DNA of 64,000 nt from Photobacterium sp. GJ3 (GCF_018199995.1 NZ_CP073578.1:2728001-2792000), one strand, 5' to 3'; shown: positions 39,159 through 48,467, numbered from the stretch's first letter. Program-made: numbers and translations. The notes: generated by a model not told the origin, from the letters alone.

Positions 39159-40640
39159 TTATTGATAATCTGCGTACATCTCGTCCAAAGACTGGGATAA
39201 GCCGTCTTCCTGCACAATCCGAACATGGGAGCGGTTCAAACTGCGAATATTACTCACACCACAAGAGTGCGCAATCAGGCCAATTCCATAATGAATGTAC
39301 TGATTATAATTTGCGACCCGTGCTGTTTTATCAGTCACATCAAGACCTTTCATCAGTTTCGGGTGGTGAGAGGTGATTCCGGTTGGACATGTTCCCTTAT
39401 TACATTGCAGTGCCTGAATACATCCCAGAGATAACATGTGGCCGCGCGCCGACACTACGAAATCTGCACCCAACGCAATCGCCCAAGCCACTTTTGTCGG
39501 AACAATGAGCTTCCCGGAAGCAATCAGCCGTATACGGTCTCGCATTTGATGCTTTTCGAGTAAGCTGGCCACCAACGGTAAACTTTCCTTCAAAGGTAAC
39601 CCCACTGAATCCATCAGGGGTTGTGGTGCAGCTCCTGTCCCGCCATCTGCACTATCAATGGTGATGAAGTCTGGTGCGGATGCCAATCCTCGTTTTTGAA
39701 TCTCATTCACCAGATCCACGAGCCATCCGGCCGATCCAATCACTGCTTTAAAGCCTGTTGGTTTTCCCGTGATGTCCCGGACATGTGCGACCATATCCAG
39801 CAAATCTGCTGCGCTTTTAATTTCAGGATGGCCATTGGGACTGATCGAATCCTTGCCTTCAGGGATCCCTCGGATCGCCGCGATTTCGGGAGTCACCTTG
39901 TGGCCCGGTAACATCCCACCTTTGCCCGGCTTCGCGCCTTGAGACATCTTGATCTCAAACATTTTCACCTGCTCAATCGCCGCAATTTCTCTCAGCTTTT
40001 CATCGCTCAGCATCCCAGCGTCGTTACGGACCCCGTATTTCGCCGTGCCGATCTGAAAAACAAGATCTGCCCCACCTGCCCGGTGATATTCACTTAAACC
40101 GCCTTCCCCTGTATTCATCCAGCAACCCGCCTGCTTTGCGCCTTTTGACAAGGCCAAGACCGCATTTTTCGATAAAGCACCGAAGCTCATGCCAGAGATA
40201 TTGAAGACTCGCTTGGCCAGATACGGATGTCGGCAAAATGGACCTAACACCAAAGGTTCGGGTTCAATGGCTTCTTCCTCTAATGTTGGAAAAGCACAGT
40301 TCATAAACATGATCGTTCCGGCGCTATCCAAGCTCTGCGTTGAACCAAAAGCCGTTGTTCTGTCTACATTTTTTGCTGCTTTATAAACCCAGCTACGCTC
40401 GGCTCGGTTAAAGGGCATCTCTTCTCGATCCATCGCAAAAAAATACTGTCTGAAAAACTCCCCCTGACGTTCAAAAAAATATCGAAAACGCCCGATAACC
40501 GGATAATTTTTGCGAATCGCATGCTTATTCTGTGTCACATCAGAGATGTAGAAAGCAATCAGCACAAACACAAATAAGCCAACTGCCAACAAAAACAAGC
40601 TTGCCATCACATCGATTGCACTGAAGAAAAAATCGCTCAT
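39159..40640 (-). CDS. Membrane-anchored FMN-binding glutamate synthase-like protein
   Basis: About 493 residues. An N-terminal membrane helix (VMASLFLLAVGLFVFVLIAFYI) is followed by the GltS FMN/Fe-S catalytic domain: ISGMSFGALSKNAVLALSKGAKQAGCWMNTGEGGLSEYHR, EIKMSQGAKPGKGGMLPG, DSADGGTGAAP, and the Cys cluster CNKGTCPTGI. There is no glutaminase domain, so it is not a complete glutamate synthase; similar stand-alone proteins are widespread and uncharacterised. The ATG at 40640 is preferred over an in-frame TTG at 40673. It is convergent with the DUF547 gene. Confidence 0.82.
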   Translation of the reverse strand: MSDFFFSAIDVMASLFLLAVGLFVFVLIAFYISDVTQNKHAIRKNYPVIGRFRYFFERQGEFFRQYFFAMDREEMPFNRAERSWVYKAAKNVDRTTAFGSTQSLDSAGTIMFMNCAFPTLEEEAIEPEPLVLGPFCRHPYLAKRVFNISGMSFGALSKNAVLALSKGAKQAGCWMNTGEGGLSEYHRAGGADLVFQIGTAKYGVRNDAGMLSDEKLREIAAIEQVKMFEIKMSQGAKPGKGGMLPGHKVTPEIAAIRGIPEGKDSISPNGHPEIKSAADLLDMVAHVRDITGKPTGFKAVIGSAGWLVDLVNEIQKRGLASAPDFITIDSADGGTGAAPQPLMDSVGLPLKESLPLVASLLEKHQMRDRIRLIASGKLIVPTKVAWAIALGADFVVSARGHMLSLGCIQALQCNKGTCPTGITSHHPKLMKGLDVTDKTARVANYNQYIHYGIGLIAHSCGVSNIRSLNRSHVRIVQEDGLSQSLDEMYADYQ

Positions 40641-40919
40641 TTGCTCACCCACGCCAAAGTTCCCTGCATTCAATTGAAAATAAAACCATCTGAATGCTGA
40701 CCTGATTTCTACGCTCCGTCTTTCATCTAATCTGGAAGAAATTTGACGTGCTTATCCTCTCAGCCAAAGAAATTCAGACTTCTTTCAGGTGAAGGCCTCA
40801 TTTGAGCGATGAGACAGTCGTAACGGCAGTCCATATGCTGGTCCAAACGATGTTTTCTGCACATCTTTCTGACTCAGGAATTCCTGGGTGAATCTGACGG
40901 ATTGCGAAGTTCGCACGAC
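40641..40919. other. Interval upstream of the glutamate synthase-like gene
   Basis: No gene, repeat or clear promoter is seen here. It separates the glutamate synthase-like gene from the end of the rpsP-rplS operon. Confidence 0.4.
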
Positions 40920-40948
40920 AAAAAAAGCCCGCCAAATTGGCGGGCTTC
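40920..40948 (-). terminator. rpsP-rimM-trmD-rplS operon terminator
   Basis: On the minus strand AGCCCGCC-AATTT-GGCGGGCTTTTTTT, 28 bp after the rplS stop. Confidence 0.9.
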
Positions 40949-40975
40949 TCAATACGCGTCTGACGTGACGTGAAA

Positions 40976-41329
40976 TTATTTGCTGGACAGCTTCTCTTTG
41001 ATACGAGCCGCTTTACCAGAACGCTCACGCAGGTAGTACAACTTGGCACGACGTACTGCACCACGACGCTTAACAGTAATGCTGTCAACGATTGGAGAGT
41101 GAGTTTGGAAAGCACGCTCAACGCCTTCACCGCTAGAAATCTTACGAACGGTGAATGCAGAGTGCAGACCACGGTTACGCTTAGCGATAACAACGCCTTC
41201 GAACGCCTGCAGACGCTCACGCTCACCCTCTTTTACCTTCACCTGAACTACAACAGTGTCACCTGGTGCGAATTCAGGCAGGTCTTTTTTCATTTGCTCT
41301 TGCTCAAGAGCTTTGATGATATTACTCAT
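40976..41329 (-). CDS. rplS: 50S ribosomal protein L19
   Basis: 117 residues, standard L19 ([65 protein letters not shown]). Sits at the 30S-50S interface. Last gene of the rpsP-rimM-trmD-rplS operon, 32 bp after trmD. Confidence 0.98.
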   Translation of the reverse strand: MSNIIKALEQEQMKKDLPEFAPGDTVVVQVKVKEGERERLQAFEGVVIAKRNRGLHSAFTVRKISSGEGVERAFQTHSPIVDSITVKRRGAVRRAKLYYLRERSGKAARIKEKLSSK

Positions 41330-41361
41330 TGGTATATACCCTAGAATAAACTGATACTAAA

Positions 41362-42111
41362 TTAACTCATGGTTTGCCGATATTCGCGGATAAACTCCGC
41401 CAGCAAACACTCCTGATCGTCAGTCAGAGCTAGGTTTTCCAGGAGCTCTGGTCTTCTCAGCCAGGTACGGCCCAGCGATTGTTTCAATCGCCAGCGGCTG
41501 ATGTCCCGATGATTGCCAGACAACAGTACCGAAGGCACAGCCTGTCCGTCTAAAACTTCAGGACGTGTATAGTGCGGGCAATCCAGCAAGCCATTGGCAA
41601 AAGAATCTTCTTCCGCCGACGCAAAGTCACCCAGTACGCCCGGTACAAACCGCACCACTGCATCGACTAAGGTCATGGCTGGCAGTTCACCACCCGTGAG
41701 CACAAAATCGCCGATGGACCATTCTTCGTCCACCTCTTGCTGAATAATGCGCTCATCTACCCCTTCATAGCGACCACAGATCAGAATCAGATTCTGGTTC
41801 TGCGCCAGCTCCTCAACGCCCGCTTGATCCAGCTTACGACCCTGAGGGGAGAGATAAATCACCTTCGCCTGGCCTTCTACGGACTGCTTTGCTGCATGAA
41901 TGGCATCGCGCAAAGGCTGTACCATCATCAACATGCCCGGTCCGCCACCATATGGGCGGTCATCGACCGTCCGGTGCTTATCGTGTGTAAAGTCGCGGGG
42001 ATTCCACGTCTCTACTGACACAAGGCCTTTTTTTACCGCCTGACCTGTTACCCCAAACTCAGTAATCGCTCGGAACATTTCAGGGAATAGGCTGATAATC
42101 CCTACTCGCAT
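41362..42111 (-). CDS. trmD: tRNA (guanine37-N1)-methyltransferase
   Basis: 249 residues. TrmD methylates G37 next to the anticodon in tRNAs reading CNN and related codons, preventing frameshifts. It has the SPOUT trefoil knot ([36 protein letters not shown]...[18 protein letters not shown]), the N-terminal [13 protein letters not shown] and [11 protein letters not shown]. Third gene of the rpsP operon. Confidence 0.98.
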   Translation of the reverse strand: MRVGIISLFPEMFRAITEFGVTGQAVKKGLVSVETWNPRDFTHDKHRTVDDRPYGGGPGMLMMVQPLRDAIHAAKQSVEGQAKVIYLSPQGRKLDQAGVEELAQNQNLILICGRYEGVDERIIQQEVDEEWSIGDFVLTGGELPAMTLVDAVVRFVPGVLGDFASAEEDSFANGLLDCPHYTRPEVLDGQAVPSVLLSGNHRDISRWRLKQSLGRTWLRRPELLENLALTDDQECLLAEFIREYRQTMS

Positions 42112-42134
42112 GAATATCTCGCTTTTACCGGAGG

Positions 42135-42668
42135 TTAAAACCCAGGATCCCAGTCAACTTCGATCCGTTGAGCAGTGCGATCAATCGACTTGATGACCTG
42201 CTCATCGAGGAACGGAATTAAACGTTCCTTCTGTCCAAAAGCATCTTTCAGGTTGGCTTTCACCACTAGAACGTCGTTCGAACCGGTTTCAAGGATGTCA
42301 GTGACTTTCCCAAGGTCGTAACCTTGCGTCGTCATCACCGTCATACCCATCAGTTCGCGCCAGTAGAATTCTTCATCTGACAGCGCCGGTAGTTGATCAG
42401 CCAGCACATTGACCTCTGCGTTGGTCAGCATCTGGGCATCTTCGCGGATGTCCAGGCCTTCCAATTTGGCAACGAGCCCCTGACCATGACGTTTCCATGC
42501 TTCCACACGGATGGGTTGCCATTCACCCCGAATCTTAATCAGCCATGGCTGATAAGAAAAAATGCTCTCGGCTTGTTCTGTGTAGGAAAAAACTTTGAGC
42601 CACCCTTTGATACCGTAAGTGGCACCGATTTTACCGACGACAATGTGGTCTTGGCTGTGTGAACTCAT
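42135..42668 (-). CDS. rimM: RimM, 16S rRNA processing / 30S maturation factor
   Basis: About 177 residues. The N-terminal barrel [22 protein letters not shown] binds S19 and is followed by the PRC-barrel ([37 protein letters not shown]). It assists assembly of the 30S head. The ATG at 42668 is six codons into the longest frame and is preferred by family alignment and an AGAG-type site. It lies between rpsP and trmD. Confidence 0.95.
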   Translation of the reverse strand: MSSHSQDHIVVGKIGATYGIKGWLKVFSYTEQAESIFSYQPWLIKIRGEWQPIRVEAWKRHGQGLVAKLEGLDIREDAQMLTNAEVNVLADQLPALSDEEFYWRELMGMTVMTTQGYDLGKVTDILETGSNDVLVVKANLKDAFGQKERLIPFLDEQVIKSIDRTAQRIEVDWDPGF

Positions 42669-42695
42669 CGCTTCTCTGCTACCCATTGACTAATC

Positions 42696-42947
42696 TTAAG
42701 CAGCTGCTTTCGCAGCGTCTTTGATCAGTTTCGCTGCGCGGTCAGACACAGTTGCGCCTTGACCAACCCAGTGATTTACACGGTCCAGGTCCAGACGCAG
42801 ACGCTCTTCCTGACCAGTTGCCAGTGGGTTGAAGAAACCTACACGCTCGATGTTACGACCGTCGCGCGCAGCGCGGCTGTCAGCAACAACGATGTGATAA
42901 AATGGACGCTTTTTCGCGCCGTGACGTGCCAAACGAATGGTTACCAT
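42696..42947 (-). CDS. rpsP: 30S ribosomal protein S16
   Basis: 83 residues ([41 protein letters not shown]), standard S16. GAGGACGAT precedes the start. First gene of the rpsP-rimM-trmD-rplS operon. Confidence 0.98.
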   Translation of the reverse strand: MVTIRLARHGAKKRPFYHIVVADSRAARDGRNIERVGFFNPLATGQEERLRLDLDRVNHWVGQGATVSDRAAKLIKDAAKAAA

Positions 42948-42979
42948 ATCGTCCTCTTTGCATTACTGTAAATAAAATT

Positions 42980-43003
42980 GGCCCCGCCATAAAAAACGGG
43001 GCC
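42980..43003 (-). promoter_or_regulatory. GC hairpin in the rpsP leader / after ffh
   Basis: GCCCCG / CGGGGC stem with a 12-base A-rich loop, 33 bp before rpsP. On the minus strand it is followed by AATTTTATTT, so it could be a weak ffh terminator or an rpsP leader attenuator; the sequence does not decide. Confidence 0.45.
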
Positions 43004-43118
43004 CGTGCCAAATAAAGCCTCGGAATTTTACTCTTTCAACTCGTGAATGCAACTGCTTTAGCTACTTTTTCACCAGTAAAATCTTTCACCAAGACTAAAA
43101 AACAAGCAATTGAAGCAA

Positions 43119-44486
43119 TTAGCGTCCAGGGAACATGCCGCCACCCGGCATCATCCCTTTCATCTGGCGCATCATATTCTTCATGCCGCCCTTCTGCATC
43201 TTCTTCATCATTTTCTGCATCTGGGTAAACTGCTTCAGCAGTCGGTTCACATCCTGCACCTGCGTACCGGAACCAGCAGCAATCCGCTTCTTACGTGAAC
43301 CCTTGATCAGTTCAGGGCGCTCACGCTCTTTTGCCGTCATGGAATTAATGATGGCTTCCATCTGAACAAAGACCTTGTCATCCACCTGATCTTTAACATT
43401 GCCTGGCAATTGGGACATGCCCGGCAATTTGTCCAGCATGCCCATCATGCCGCCCATATCTTTCATCTGTTGCAGCTGGCCACGGAAGTCTTCCAGATCA
43501 AAGCCTTTCTTCTCTTTGAACTTCTTCGCCAGCTTTTCTGCTTTTTCTTTGTCGACGTTGCGTTCCAGATCTTCAATCAGGGACAGCACATCCCCCATGC
43601 CCAGAATCCGGGAAGCAACACGATCCGGATAAAACGGCTCCAGCGCATCGGTTTTCTCACCCACACCCAGAAACTTAATCGGTTTACCGGTAATATGACG
43701 CACCGACAGTGCCGCACCACCCCGGGCATCACCATCGACTTTTGTCAGTATCACACCGGTCAGAGGCAGCGTATCGTTGAAAGCTTTCGCGGTGTTTGCC
43801 GCATCCTGACCTGTCATCGCGTCGACAACAAACAGGGTTTCAACCGGATTCGCGATCTGATGGACTTCCTTGATTTCATCCATCATTTCATCATCGACAT
43901 GCAGACGACCTGCGGTATCGACAATCACCACGTCATAGAATTTACGCTTCCCGTGTTCAATCGCAGCTTGCGCAATCGCAACCGGCTTCTGATCCGGTGT
44001 CGACGGGAAGAAATCAATTCCGATATCCGTCGCCAGGGTTTCCAGCTGCTTGATCGCCGCCGGGCGATAAACGTCTGCCGAAACCACCAGCACTTTCTTT
44101 TTATTCCGCTCTTTCAGCAATTTACCCAGCTTACCGACACTGGTCGTTTTACCGGCACCCTGCAGACCGGCCATCAGAATCACCGCAGGGGGCTGACTGG
44201 CAAGATCCAGCGCTTCGTTCGATTCGCCCATGACAGCTTCGAGCTCTGCCTGAACAATCTTGATAAATTCCTGACCCGGCGTCAGGCTCTTGGACACTTC
44301 TGTTCCGACAGCCCGCTCTTTAACCCGCTTGACGAAATCACGGACAACCGGCAAGGCGACATCCGCCTCCAGCAATGCCATGCGCACTTCGCGCAGGGTG
44401 TCTTTGATGTTGTCCTCGGTCAGACGGCCACGGCCGCTGATATTTTTCAGCGTTGACGATAAACGCTCGGTTAAATTGTCAAACAT
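43119..44486 (-). CDS. ffh: Ffh, signal recognition particle GTPase
   Basis: 455 residues against 453 in E. coli. Ffh with 4.5S RNA targets nascent membrane proteins to FtsY. N domain is residues 1-90, the G domain has GLQGAGKTTSVGKL near 107-120, DTAGRLHVDDEMM and TKVDGDARGG, and the Met-rich M domain (MGGMMGMLDKLPGM...MQKMMKKMQKGGMKNMMRQMKGMMPGGG) binds signal peptides and RNA. Upstream of the rpsP operon and divergent from ypjD, as in E. coli. Confidence 0.97.
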   Translation of the reverse strand: MFDNLTERLSSTLKNISGRGRLTEDNIKDTLREVRMALLEADVALPVVRDFVKRVKERAVGTEVSKSLTPGQEFIKIVQAELEAVMGESNEALDLASQPPAVILMAGLQGAGKTTSVGKLGKLLKERNKKKVLVVSADVYRPAAIKQLETLATDIGIDFFPSTPDQKPVAIAQAAIEHGKRKFYDVVIVDTAGRLHVDDEMMDEIKEVHQIANPVETLFVVDAMTGQDAANTAKAFNDTLPLTGVILTKVDGDARGGAALSVRHITGKPIKFLGVGEKTDALEPFYPDRVASRILGMGDVLSLIEDLERNVDKEKAEKLAKKFKEKKGFDLEDFRGQLQQMKDMGGMMGMLDKLPGMSQLPGNVKDQVDDKVFVQMEAIINSMTAKERERPELIKGSRKKRIAAGSGTQVQDVNRLLKQFTQMQKMMKKMQKGGMKNMMRQMKGMMPGGGMFPGR

Positions 44487-44749
44487 GTGTGACTCGCTCG
44501 TTACGCACTCATTTCGGGCCAGTATACCGCATTCGGTTACCGGGTTTCATGCCATACCTGCAAGCTAACTCAGAAAACTGCAGATTTCCTCCCTGATTTT
44601 CGGCTTCAGCTCAACCTGAATTTCCACAAAAAGCGGGAATCTGGCCAGAAAGTGCGCTCTGTCCCACAGGATTGATCCGCCTGTATCATTGTCGTGTCAT
44701 CCGTTGACAAGGTATACTCATCGGCTCAATGTCATGATCTTCAGGTGTT

Positions 44750-45544
44750 ATGGAATTATTGATTGCCTTTTCTGCGGCTGGTTTTTATCTGCTGGCGCTG
44801 GCGTTTATCGTGCCCGGCTTGAGCCACCATAGTGGTATTCAATCCCGGCCCGTACTCCTCAGTGCCACGGCGGCGATCATACTTCATGTGATCTTTCTGA
44901 AAGATCTGATCTTAGGTGGTGTCGGTCAAAACCTGAGTATTCTCAATGTTGCCTCGCTGATCAGCCTGATTATCTCGGTGATCACCACAGTTGCCATGCT
45001 CAGAATGCGATTATGGTTTCTGCTGCCGGTGATCTACAGTTTTGCGGCCATTAATCTCGCGGCAGCAGCAATACTGCCGGGGGCATTTATCACCCATCTG
45101 GAGTCGCACCCTCAGGTACTGCTTCATATCTCGCTGGCCCTGTTTGCCTACTCGACCCTGATGATTGCAACACTCTATGCCATTCAGCTGGCATGGCTTG
45201 ATTATAAGCTCAAGCACAAAAAGCTCGCCTTTAACCCCAATTTACCGCCACTGATGTCTGTTGAACGCCAGTTGTTCAAAATCATTCTGGTGGGACACGG
45301 GTTACTCACAATCACCCTCATCACCGGCTTCGTCTATTTGCAGGATATGTTCGCGCAGGGGAAAACCCATAAAGCGGTGCTTTCTCTTCTGGCTTGGTGC
45401 GTCTACAGCGTGATGATTTGGGGACACTATCGTCAGGGATGGCGTGGTAAAAAAGTCATCTGGTTTAGCCTGATTGGCGCATTCCTGCTGACGCTGGCTT
45501 ATTTCGGCAGCCGTTTTGTCAAAGAAATCATTATCGGTCGCTGA
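44750..45544 (+). CDS. ypjD: YpjD, CcsA-like cytochrome c assembly family membrane protein
   Basis: 264 residues, the same size as E. coli YpjD (263), which also lies beside ffh. About eight membrane segments and the CcsA/CcmC-like central region (SHPQVLLHISLALFAYSTLMIATLYAIQLAWLDYKLK) with conserved His residues (HISLAL, GHGLLT). The family may handle heme, but the function of YpjD is not established. Divergent from ffh. Confidence 0.85.
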   Translation: MELLIAFSAAGFYLLALAFIVPGLSHHSGIQSRPVLLSATAAIILHVIFLKDLILGGVGQNLSILNVASLISLIISVITTVAMLRMRLWFLLPVIYSFAAINLAAAAILPGAFITHLESHPQVLLHISLALFAYSTLMIATLYAIQLAWLDYKLKHKKLAFNPNLPPLMSVERQLFKIILVGHGLLTITLITGFVYLQDMFAQGKTHKAVLSLLAWCVYSVMIWGHYRQGWRGKKVIWFSLIGAFLLTLAYFGSRFVKEIIIGR

Positions 45545-45682
45545 TGACAATCGAATAAAGCAGATCCATGCTTAAGCATGACAAACATCGACTGTTTCCG
45601 GGTCTATCCCAGAGAAATCTTGACACCCTGAACCAGATTCAGTACAGAGTACCAATCCACCGCGATACAAGGAACTAGTTTT

Positions 45683-46960
45683 TTGGACGATATATCCACG
45701 GGAGCCTTATTCTCCCTTCTGGTATTACTACTTCTGATTTCCGGATACTTCTCCGGCTCTGAAACCGGCATGATGTCGATCAACCGCTACAAACTCCGTC
45801 ATCTGGCCAGCCAGGGGCACAAAGGGGCAAAGCGTGTTGAAAAGCTGCTGAACCGCCCCGACCGCCTGATTGGCCTAATCCTGATCGGCAATAACCTGGT
45901 GAATATTCTGGCTTCGGCCATCGCCACGATTCTCGGCATGCGGCTTTATGGTGATGTGGGTGTCGCTATCGCAACGGGTGCCCTGACCATGGCTGTGCTG
46001 GTTTTTGCAGAAGTGACGCCAAAAACGCTGGCCGCCCTGTACCCGGAAAAAGTCGCTTACAACAGCAGCATTTTACTGCGTGTACTGATGAAATTCCTGT
46101 ATCCGCTGGTTTGGTTCGTCAATGGCATCACCAACGGATTCCTGCGCTTACTGGGCCTGCGTGTCGATAATATGAATGATGCCACCCTGAGTTCTGAAGA
46201 ACTGCGTACCGTAGTCAATGAAGCCGGCAGCCTGATCCCACGTCGCCACCAGGACATGTTGCTGTCAATTCTGGATCTGGAAAATGTCACCGTGGAAGAC
46301 ATCATGGTACCGCGCAATGAAATTGTCGGGATCAACGTCAACGATGACTGGAAATCTATCGTCCGCCAGCTCAGCCACTCGTCACACGGCCGGATTGTAT
46401 TGTATCGCGACAGTATCGATGAAGTGGTCGGTATGCTTCGAGTGCGCGAAGCATACCGACTGATGATGGATAAAAACGACTTCAGTAAAGAAAACCTGTT
46501 ACGTGCCGCCGACAAAGTCTATTTCATTCCCGAAGGCACCCCCCTGAATATCCAGTTGCTGAAGTTCCAGCGTCGTAAAGAACGGATTGGATTGATAGTA
46601 GATGAATACGGTGACATTCAGGGTCTGATCACCCTGGAAGATATTCTGGAAGAAATCGTGGGCGAATTCACGACCTCGATCTCTCCTTCTCTGGCTGAAG
46701 AAATCACACCACAAAGTGATGGCAGTCTGCTCATCGAAGGCACCGCCAATATTCGGGAACTGAACAAGAGCCTGAACTGGGATTTACCGACCGATGGCCC
46801 GCGAACCCTCAATGGTCTGATTCTGGAGCACCTGGAAGATATTCCGGACAGCATCCTGAGTGTCTCAGTCTCGGGCTATCAGATGGAGATCGTCGAAATC
46901 TCGGACAACATGATCAAGCAGGTAAAAGTCCTGCCGACTCAGTTAAGAAAAACCGGCTGA
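45683..46960 (+). CDS. CNNM/CorC-family membrane protein (YfjD-like)
   Basis: 425 residues. An N-terminal DUF21 membrane domain (FSGSETGMMSINRYKLRHLASQGHKGAKRVEKLL...EVTPKTLAALYPEKVAY) is followed by a pair of CBS domains (DIMVPRNEIVGINVNDDW...RIGLIVDEYGDIQGLITLEDILEEIVGEFTT) and the C-terminal CorC_HlyC domain. The CNNM/CorB family is linked to Mg2+ transport. The start is TTG at 45683 with AAGGA nine bases upstream. Its terminator is split by the IS element downstream. Confidence 0.9.
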   Translation: MDDISTGALFSLLVLLLLISGYFSGSETGMMSINRYKLRHLASQGHKGAKRVEKLLNRPDRLIGLILIGNNLVNILASAIATILGMRLYGDVGVAIATGALTMAVLVFAEVTPKTLAALYPEKVAYNSSILLRVLMKFLYPLVWFVNGITNGFLRLLGLRVDNMNDATLSSEELRTVVNEAGSLIPRRHQDMLLSILDLENVTVEDIMVPRNEIVGINVNDDWKSIVRQLSHSSHGRIVLYRDSIDEVVGMLRVREAYRLMMDKNDFSKENLLRAADKVYFIPEGTPLNIQLLKFQRRKERIGLIVDEYGDIQGLITLEDILEEIVGEFTTSISPSLAEEITPQSDGSLLIEGTANIRELNKSLNWDLPTDGPRTLNGLILEHLEDIPDSILSVSVSGYQMEIVEISDNMIKQVKVLPTQLRKTG

Positions 46961-46982
46961 TTGAAGCCAAGTTCCGGATACC

Positions 46983-46994
46983 AAAAAGCCAGCG
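46983..46994 (+). terminator. Left arm of an IS-interrupted terminator
   Basis: AAAAAGCCAGCG. Its complement CGCTGGCTTTTT is at 48428-48439, on the other side of the IS. Removing the IS and one ATG copy restores a 12-bp stem with loop CATGA, T-rich on both strands, between the convergent CorC-family gene and luxS. Confidence 0.8.
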
Positions 46995-47004
46995 CATGTG
47001 AACT

Positions 47005-47039
47005 GACCCCCAATAGTTGGACACCAATTATTGGGGGTC
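47005..47039 (+). terminator. Hairpin inside the left end of the IS
   Basis: GACCCCCAATA (47005-47015) and its exact complement (47029-47039) form an 11-bp stem followed by TTTT, five bases before the orfA start. It may stop or mask transcripts entering from the CorC-family gene, and may partly replace the split terminator. Confidence 0.55.
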
Positions 47040-47043
47040 TTTT

Positions 47044-47553
47044 ATGTCCAAATATTGCCGCGAATTGAAGTGCGTCATTGCTAAGCAGTGCTTGAGTGGC
47101 GTGCCATCCGGTCTTTTATCCAAGCAACATTCCATCTCTTCTAGGCAAATAAGGTACTGGACTCAAGTCTTTGCTATTCACGGTACTGATTCATTTTTAC
47201 CAACAGCTCATACATCAACGGCTGAAGCTAAGCTCCAAGCATTAAATTTAATGTGGACGAATGGCTGGTCTCTGACGCACACTAGTGCAGTCTTAAATCT
47301 CTCTACCCCTGGGATACTATCTGTTTGGCTCAAAAGATATAAAGAGCAAGGTATCAAAGGGCTTAAGCCTCACGCAATAGGAAGGCCACCCATGAAGCAG
47401 CAACCTCAACGTACGACCAAATCAGATGATGAAATGACGCTTGAGGAGCTAAAAGATGAGTTAGCCTACTTGAGAGCAGAGAATGCTGTCCTAAAAAAGT
47501 TGGAGGAGTTAGAGCAGGAAAAGCGCCGTCAAACAAAGAAAAAACGGCAATAG
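47044..47553 (+). CDS. IS3-family transposase OrfA
   Basis: 169 residues. A helix-turn-helix region (LKCVIAKQCLSGVPSGLLSKQHSISSRQIRYWTQVF), a second HTH (WSLTHTSAVLNLSTPGILSVWLKRYKEQGIKGL), and a C-terminal leucine-zipper-like coiled coil (MTLEELKDELAYLRAENAVLKKLEELEQEKRRQ). This is the DNA-binding partner of the transposase. It ends shortly after the A6 slippery run. The ATG is directly behind the IS hairpin. Confidence 0.9.
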   Translation: MSKYCRELKCVIAKQCLSGVPSGLLSKQHSISSRQIRYWTQVFAIHGTDSFLPTAHTSTAEAKLQALNLMWTNGWSLTHTSAVLNLSTPGILSVWLKRYKEQGIKGLKPHAIGRPPMKQQPQRTTKSDDEMTLEELKDELAYLRAENAVLKKLEELEQEKRRQTKKKRQ

Positions 47554-47633
47554 CTCTAACTCTAAGAAACACGCACTCCTTAAAAGACCTACTCCAAGCT
47601 CTCCAGCTTGCGAGAAGTGCATTCTATTACCAG

Positions 47634-48392
47634 ATGCAAGCCAGTAAGCGACCTGATAGCTATGCGAATGAACGGGAGCTGATAACGTCAATTTATCATG
47701 AACATAAGGGACGATATGGCTATCGCCGCATTCACTTAGAGCTGAGAAAGCAAGGCATCATACTGAACCACAAGACCGTACAGCGGCTTATGGCTCAACT
47801 TGAACTGAAATCGATAGTCAGGCCGAAGAAATACCGCGCTTACCGAGGCGAGTCTGGAAAAGTTGCTCCTAATGTACTTGAAAGAGATTTTACGGCGACC
47901 AAGCCAGATGAGAAATGGGTAACTGACGTTACGGAGTTCAAAGTCAAAGAGCAGAGAGTTTACCTATCACCCGTGGTTGACTTGTTTACTCAAGAAGTCG
48001 TTGCTTATAAGGTTGATAAGAATGCACGCTTGTCGCTCGTTACTGACATGTTGACGGAAGCGATCTCGAAGCTAGCTCGAAACGCAAAGCCAATCATACA
48101 TAGCGATCAAGGTTGGCAGTATCGTCACCGGACATACCAGCAGACAGTGGCTGCCAGAGGGTTAACGCAAAGTATGTCGAGAAAAGGTAACTGCTTAGAC
48201 AACGCCATCGCTGAGAACTTCTTTGCCCTGCTCAAAACCGAGATGTACCATAACCAGCACTTTGAAGACGCAAATGATCTCATAGAGAAAATCCAAGAAT
48301 ATATTGAGTATTACAATACCAAACGCATCAAGGTGAAACTAAAAGGCCTGACACCGATAGAATATCGGAAGCAGGCCTTACAAGCCGTTTAA
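47634..48392 (+). CDS. IS3-family transposase OrfB (rve integrase core)
   Basis: 252 residues from the first ATG, but the frame is open back through the A6 run (47539-47544) in -1 phase to orfA. The active transposase is therefore probably an OrfAB fusion (47044-48392) made by programmed -1 frameshifting. The DDE triad is visible: Asp in KWVTDVTEF, Asp in HSDQGWQY, Glu in NAIAENFFALLKTEMY. The HTH_21 domain (YGYRRIHLELRKQGIILNHKTVQRLM) precedes it. Complete, so probably active. Confidence 0.92.
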   Translation: MQASKRPDSYANERELITSIYHEHKGRYGYRRIHLELRKQGIILNHKTVQRLMAQLELKSIVRPKKYRAYRGESGKVAPNVLERDFTATKPDEKWVTDVTEFKVKEQRVYLSPVVDLFTQEVVAYKVDKNARLSLVTDMLTEAISKLARNAKPIIHSDQGWQYRHRTYQQTVAARGLTQSMSRKGNCLDNAIAENFFALLKTEMYHNQHFEDANDLIEKIQEYIEYYNTKRIKVKLKGLTPIEYRKQALQAV

Positions 48393-48427
48393 CAGAAATG
48401 TCCAACTTTATGGGGTCACTTCAATGA

Positions 48428-48439
48428 CGCTGGCTTTTT
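48428..48439 (-). terminator. Right arm of the IS-interrupted terminator (luxS side)
   Basis: CGCTGGCTTTTT, complement of 46983-46994. luxS transcripts now meet the IS right end instead of a complete hairpin. Confidence 0.8.
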
Positions 48440-48467
48440 GTTTCGAGGGACAGTGATCAATCACGGA

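Larger units (their letters stand above)
46999..48423 (+). mobile_element. IS3-family insertion sequence (IS150-like), intact
   Basis: 1425 bp with terminal inverted repeats: left TGAACTGACCCC..., right end (complement) TGAAGTGACCCC...; 21 of the first 25 positions agree. It is flanked by a 3-bp direct repeat ATG (46996-46998 and 48424-48426), the usual IS3 duplication. It carries orfA and orfB in -1 register with an A6 slippery run at 47539-47544. Near-perfect ends, a clear duplication and undamaged frames suggest recent insertion. Confidence 0.93.
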
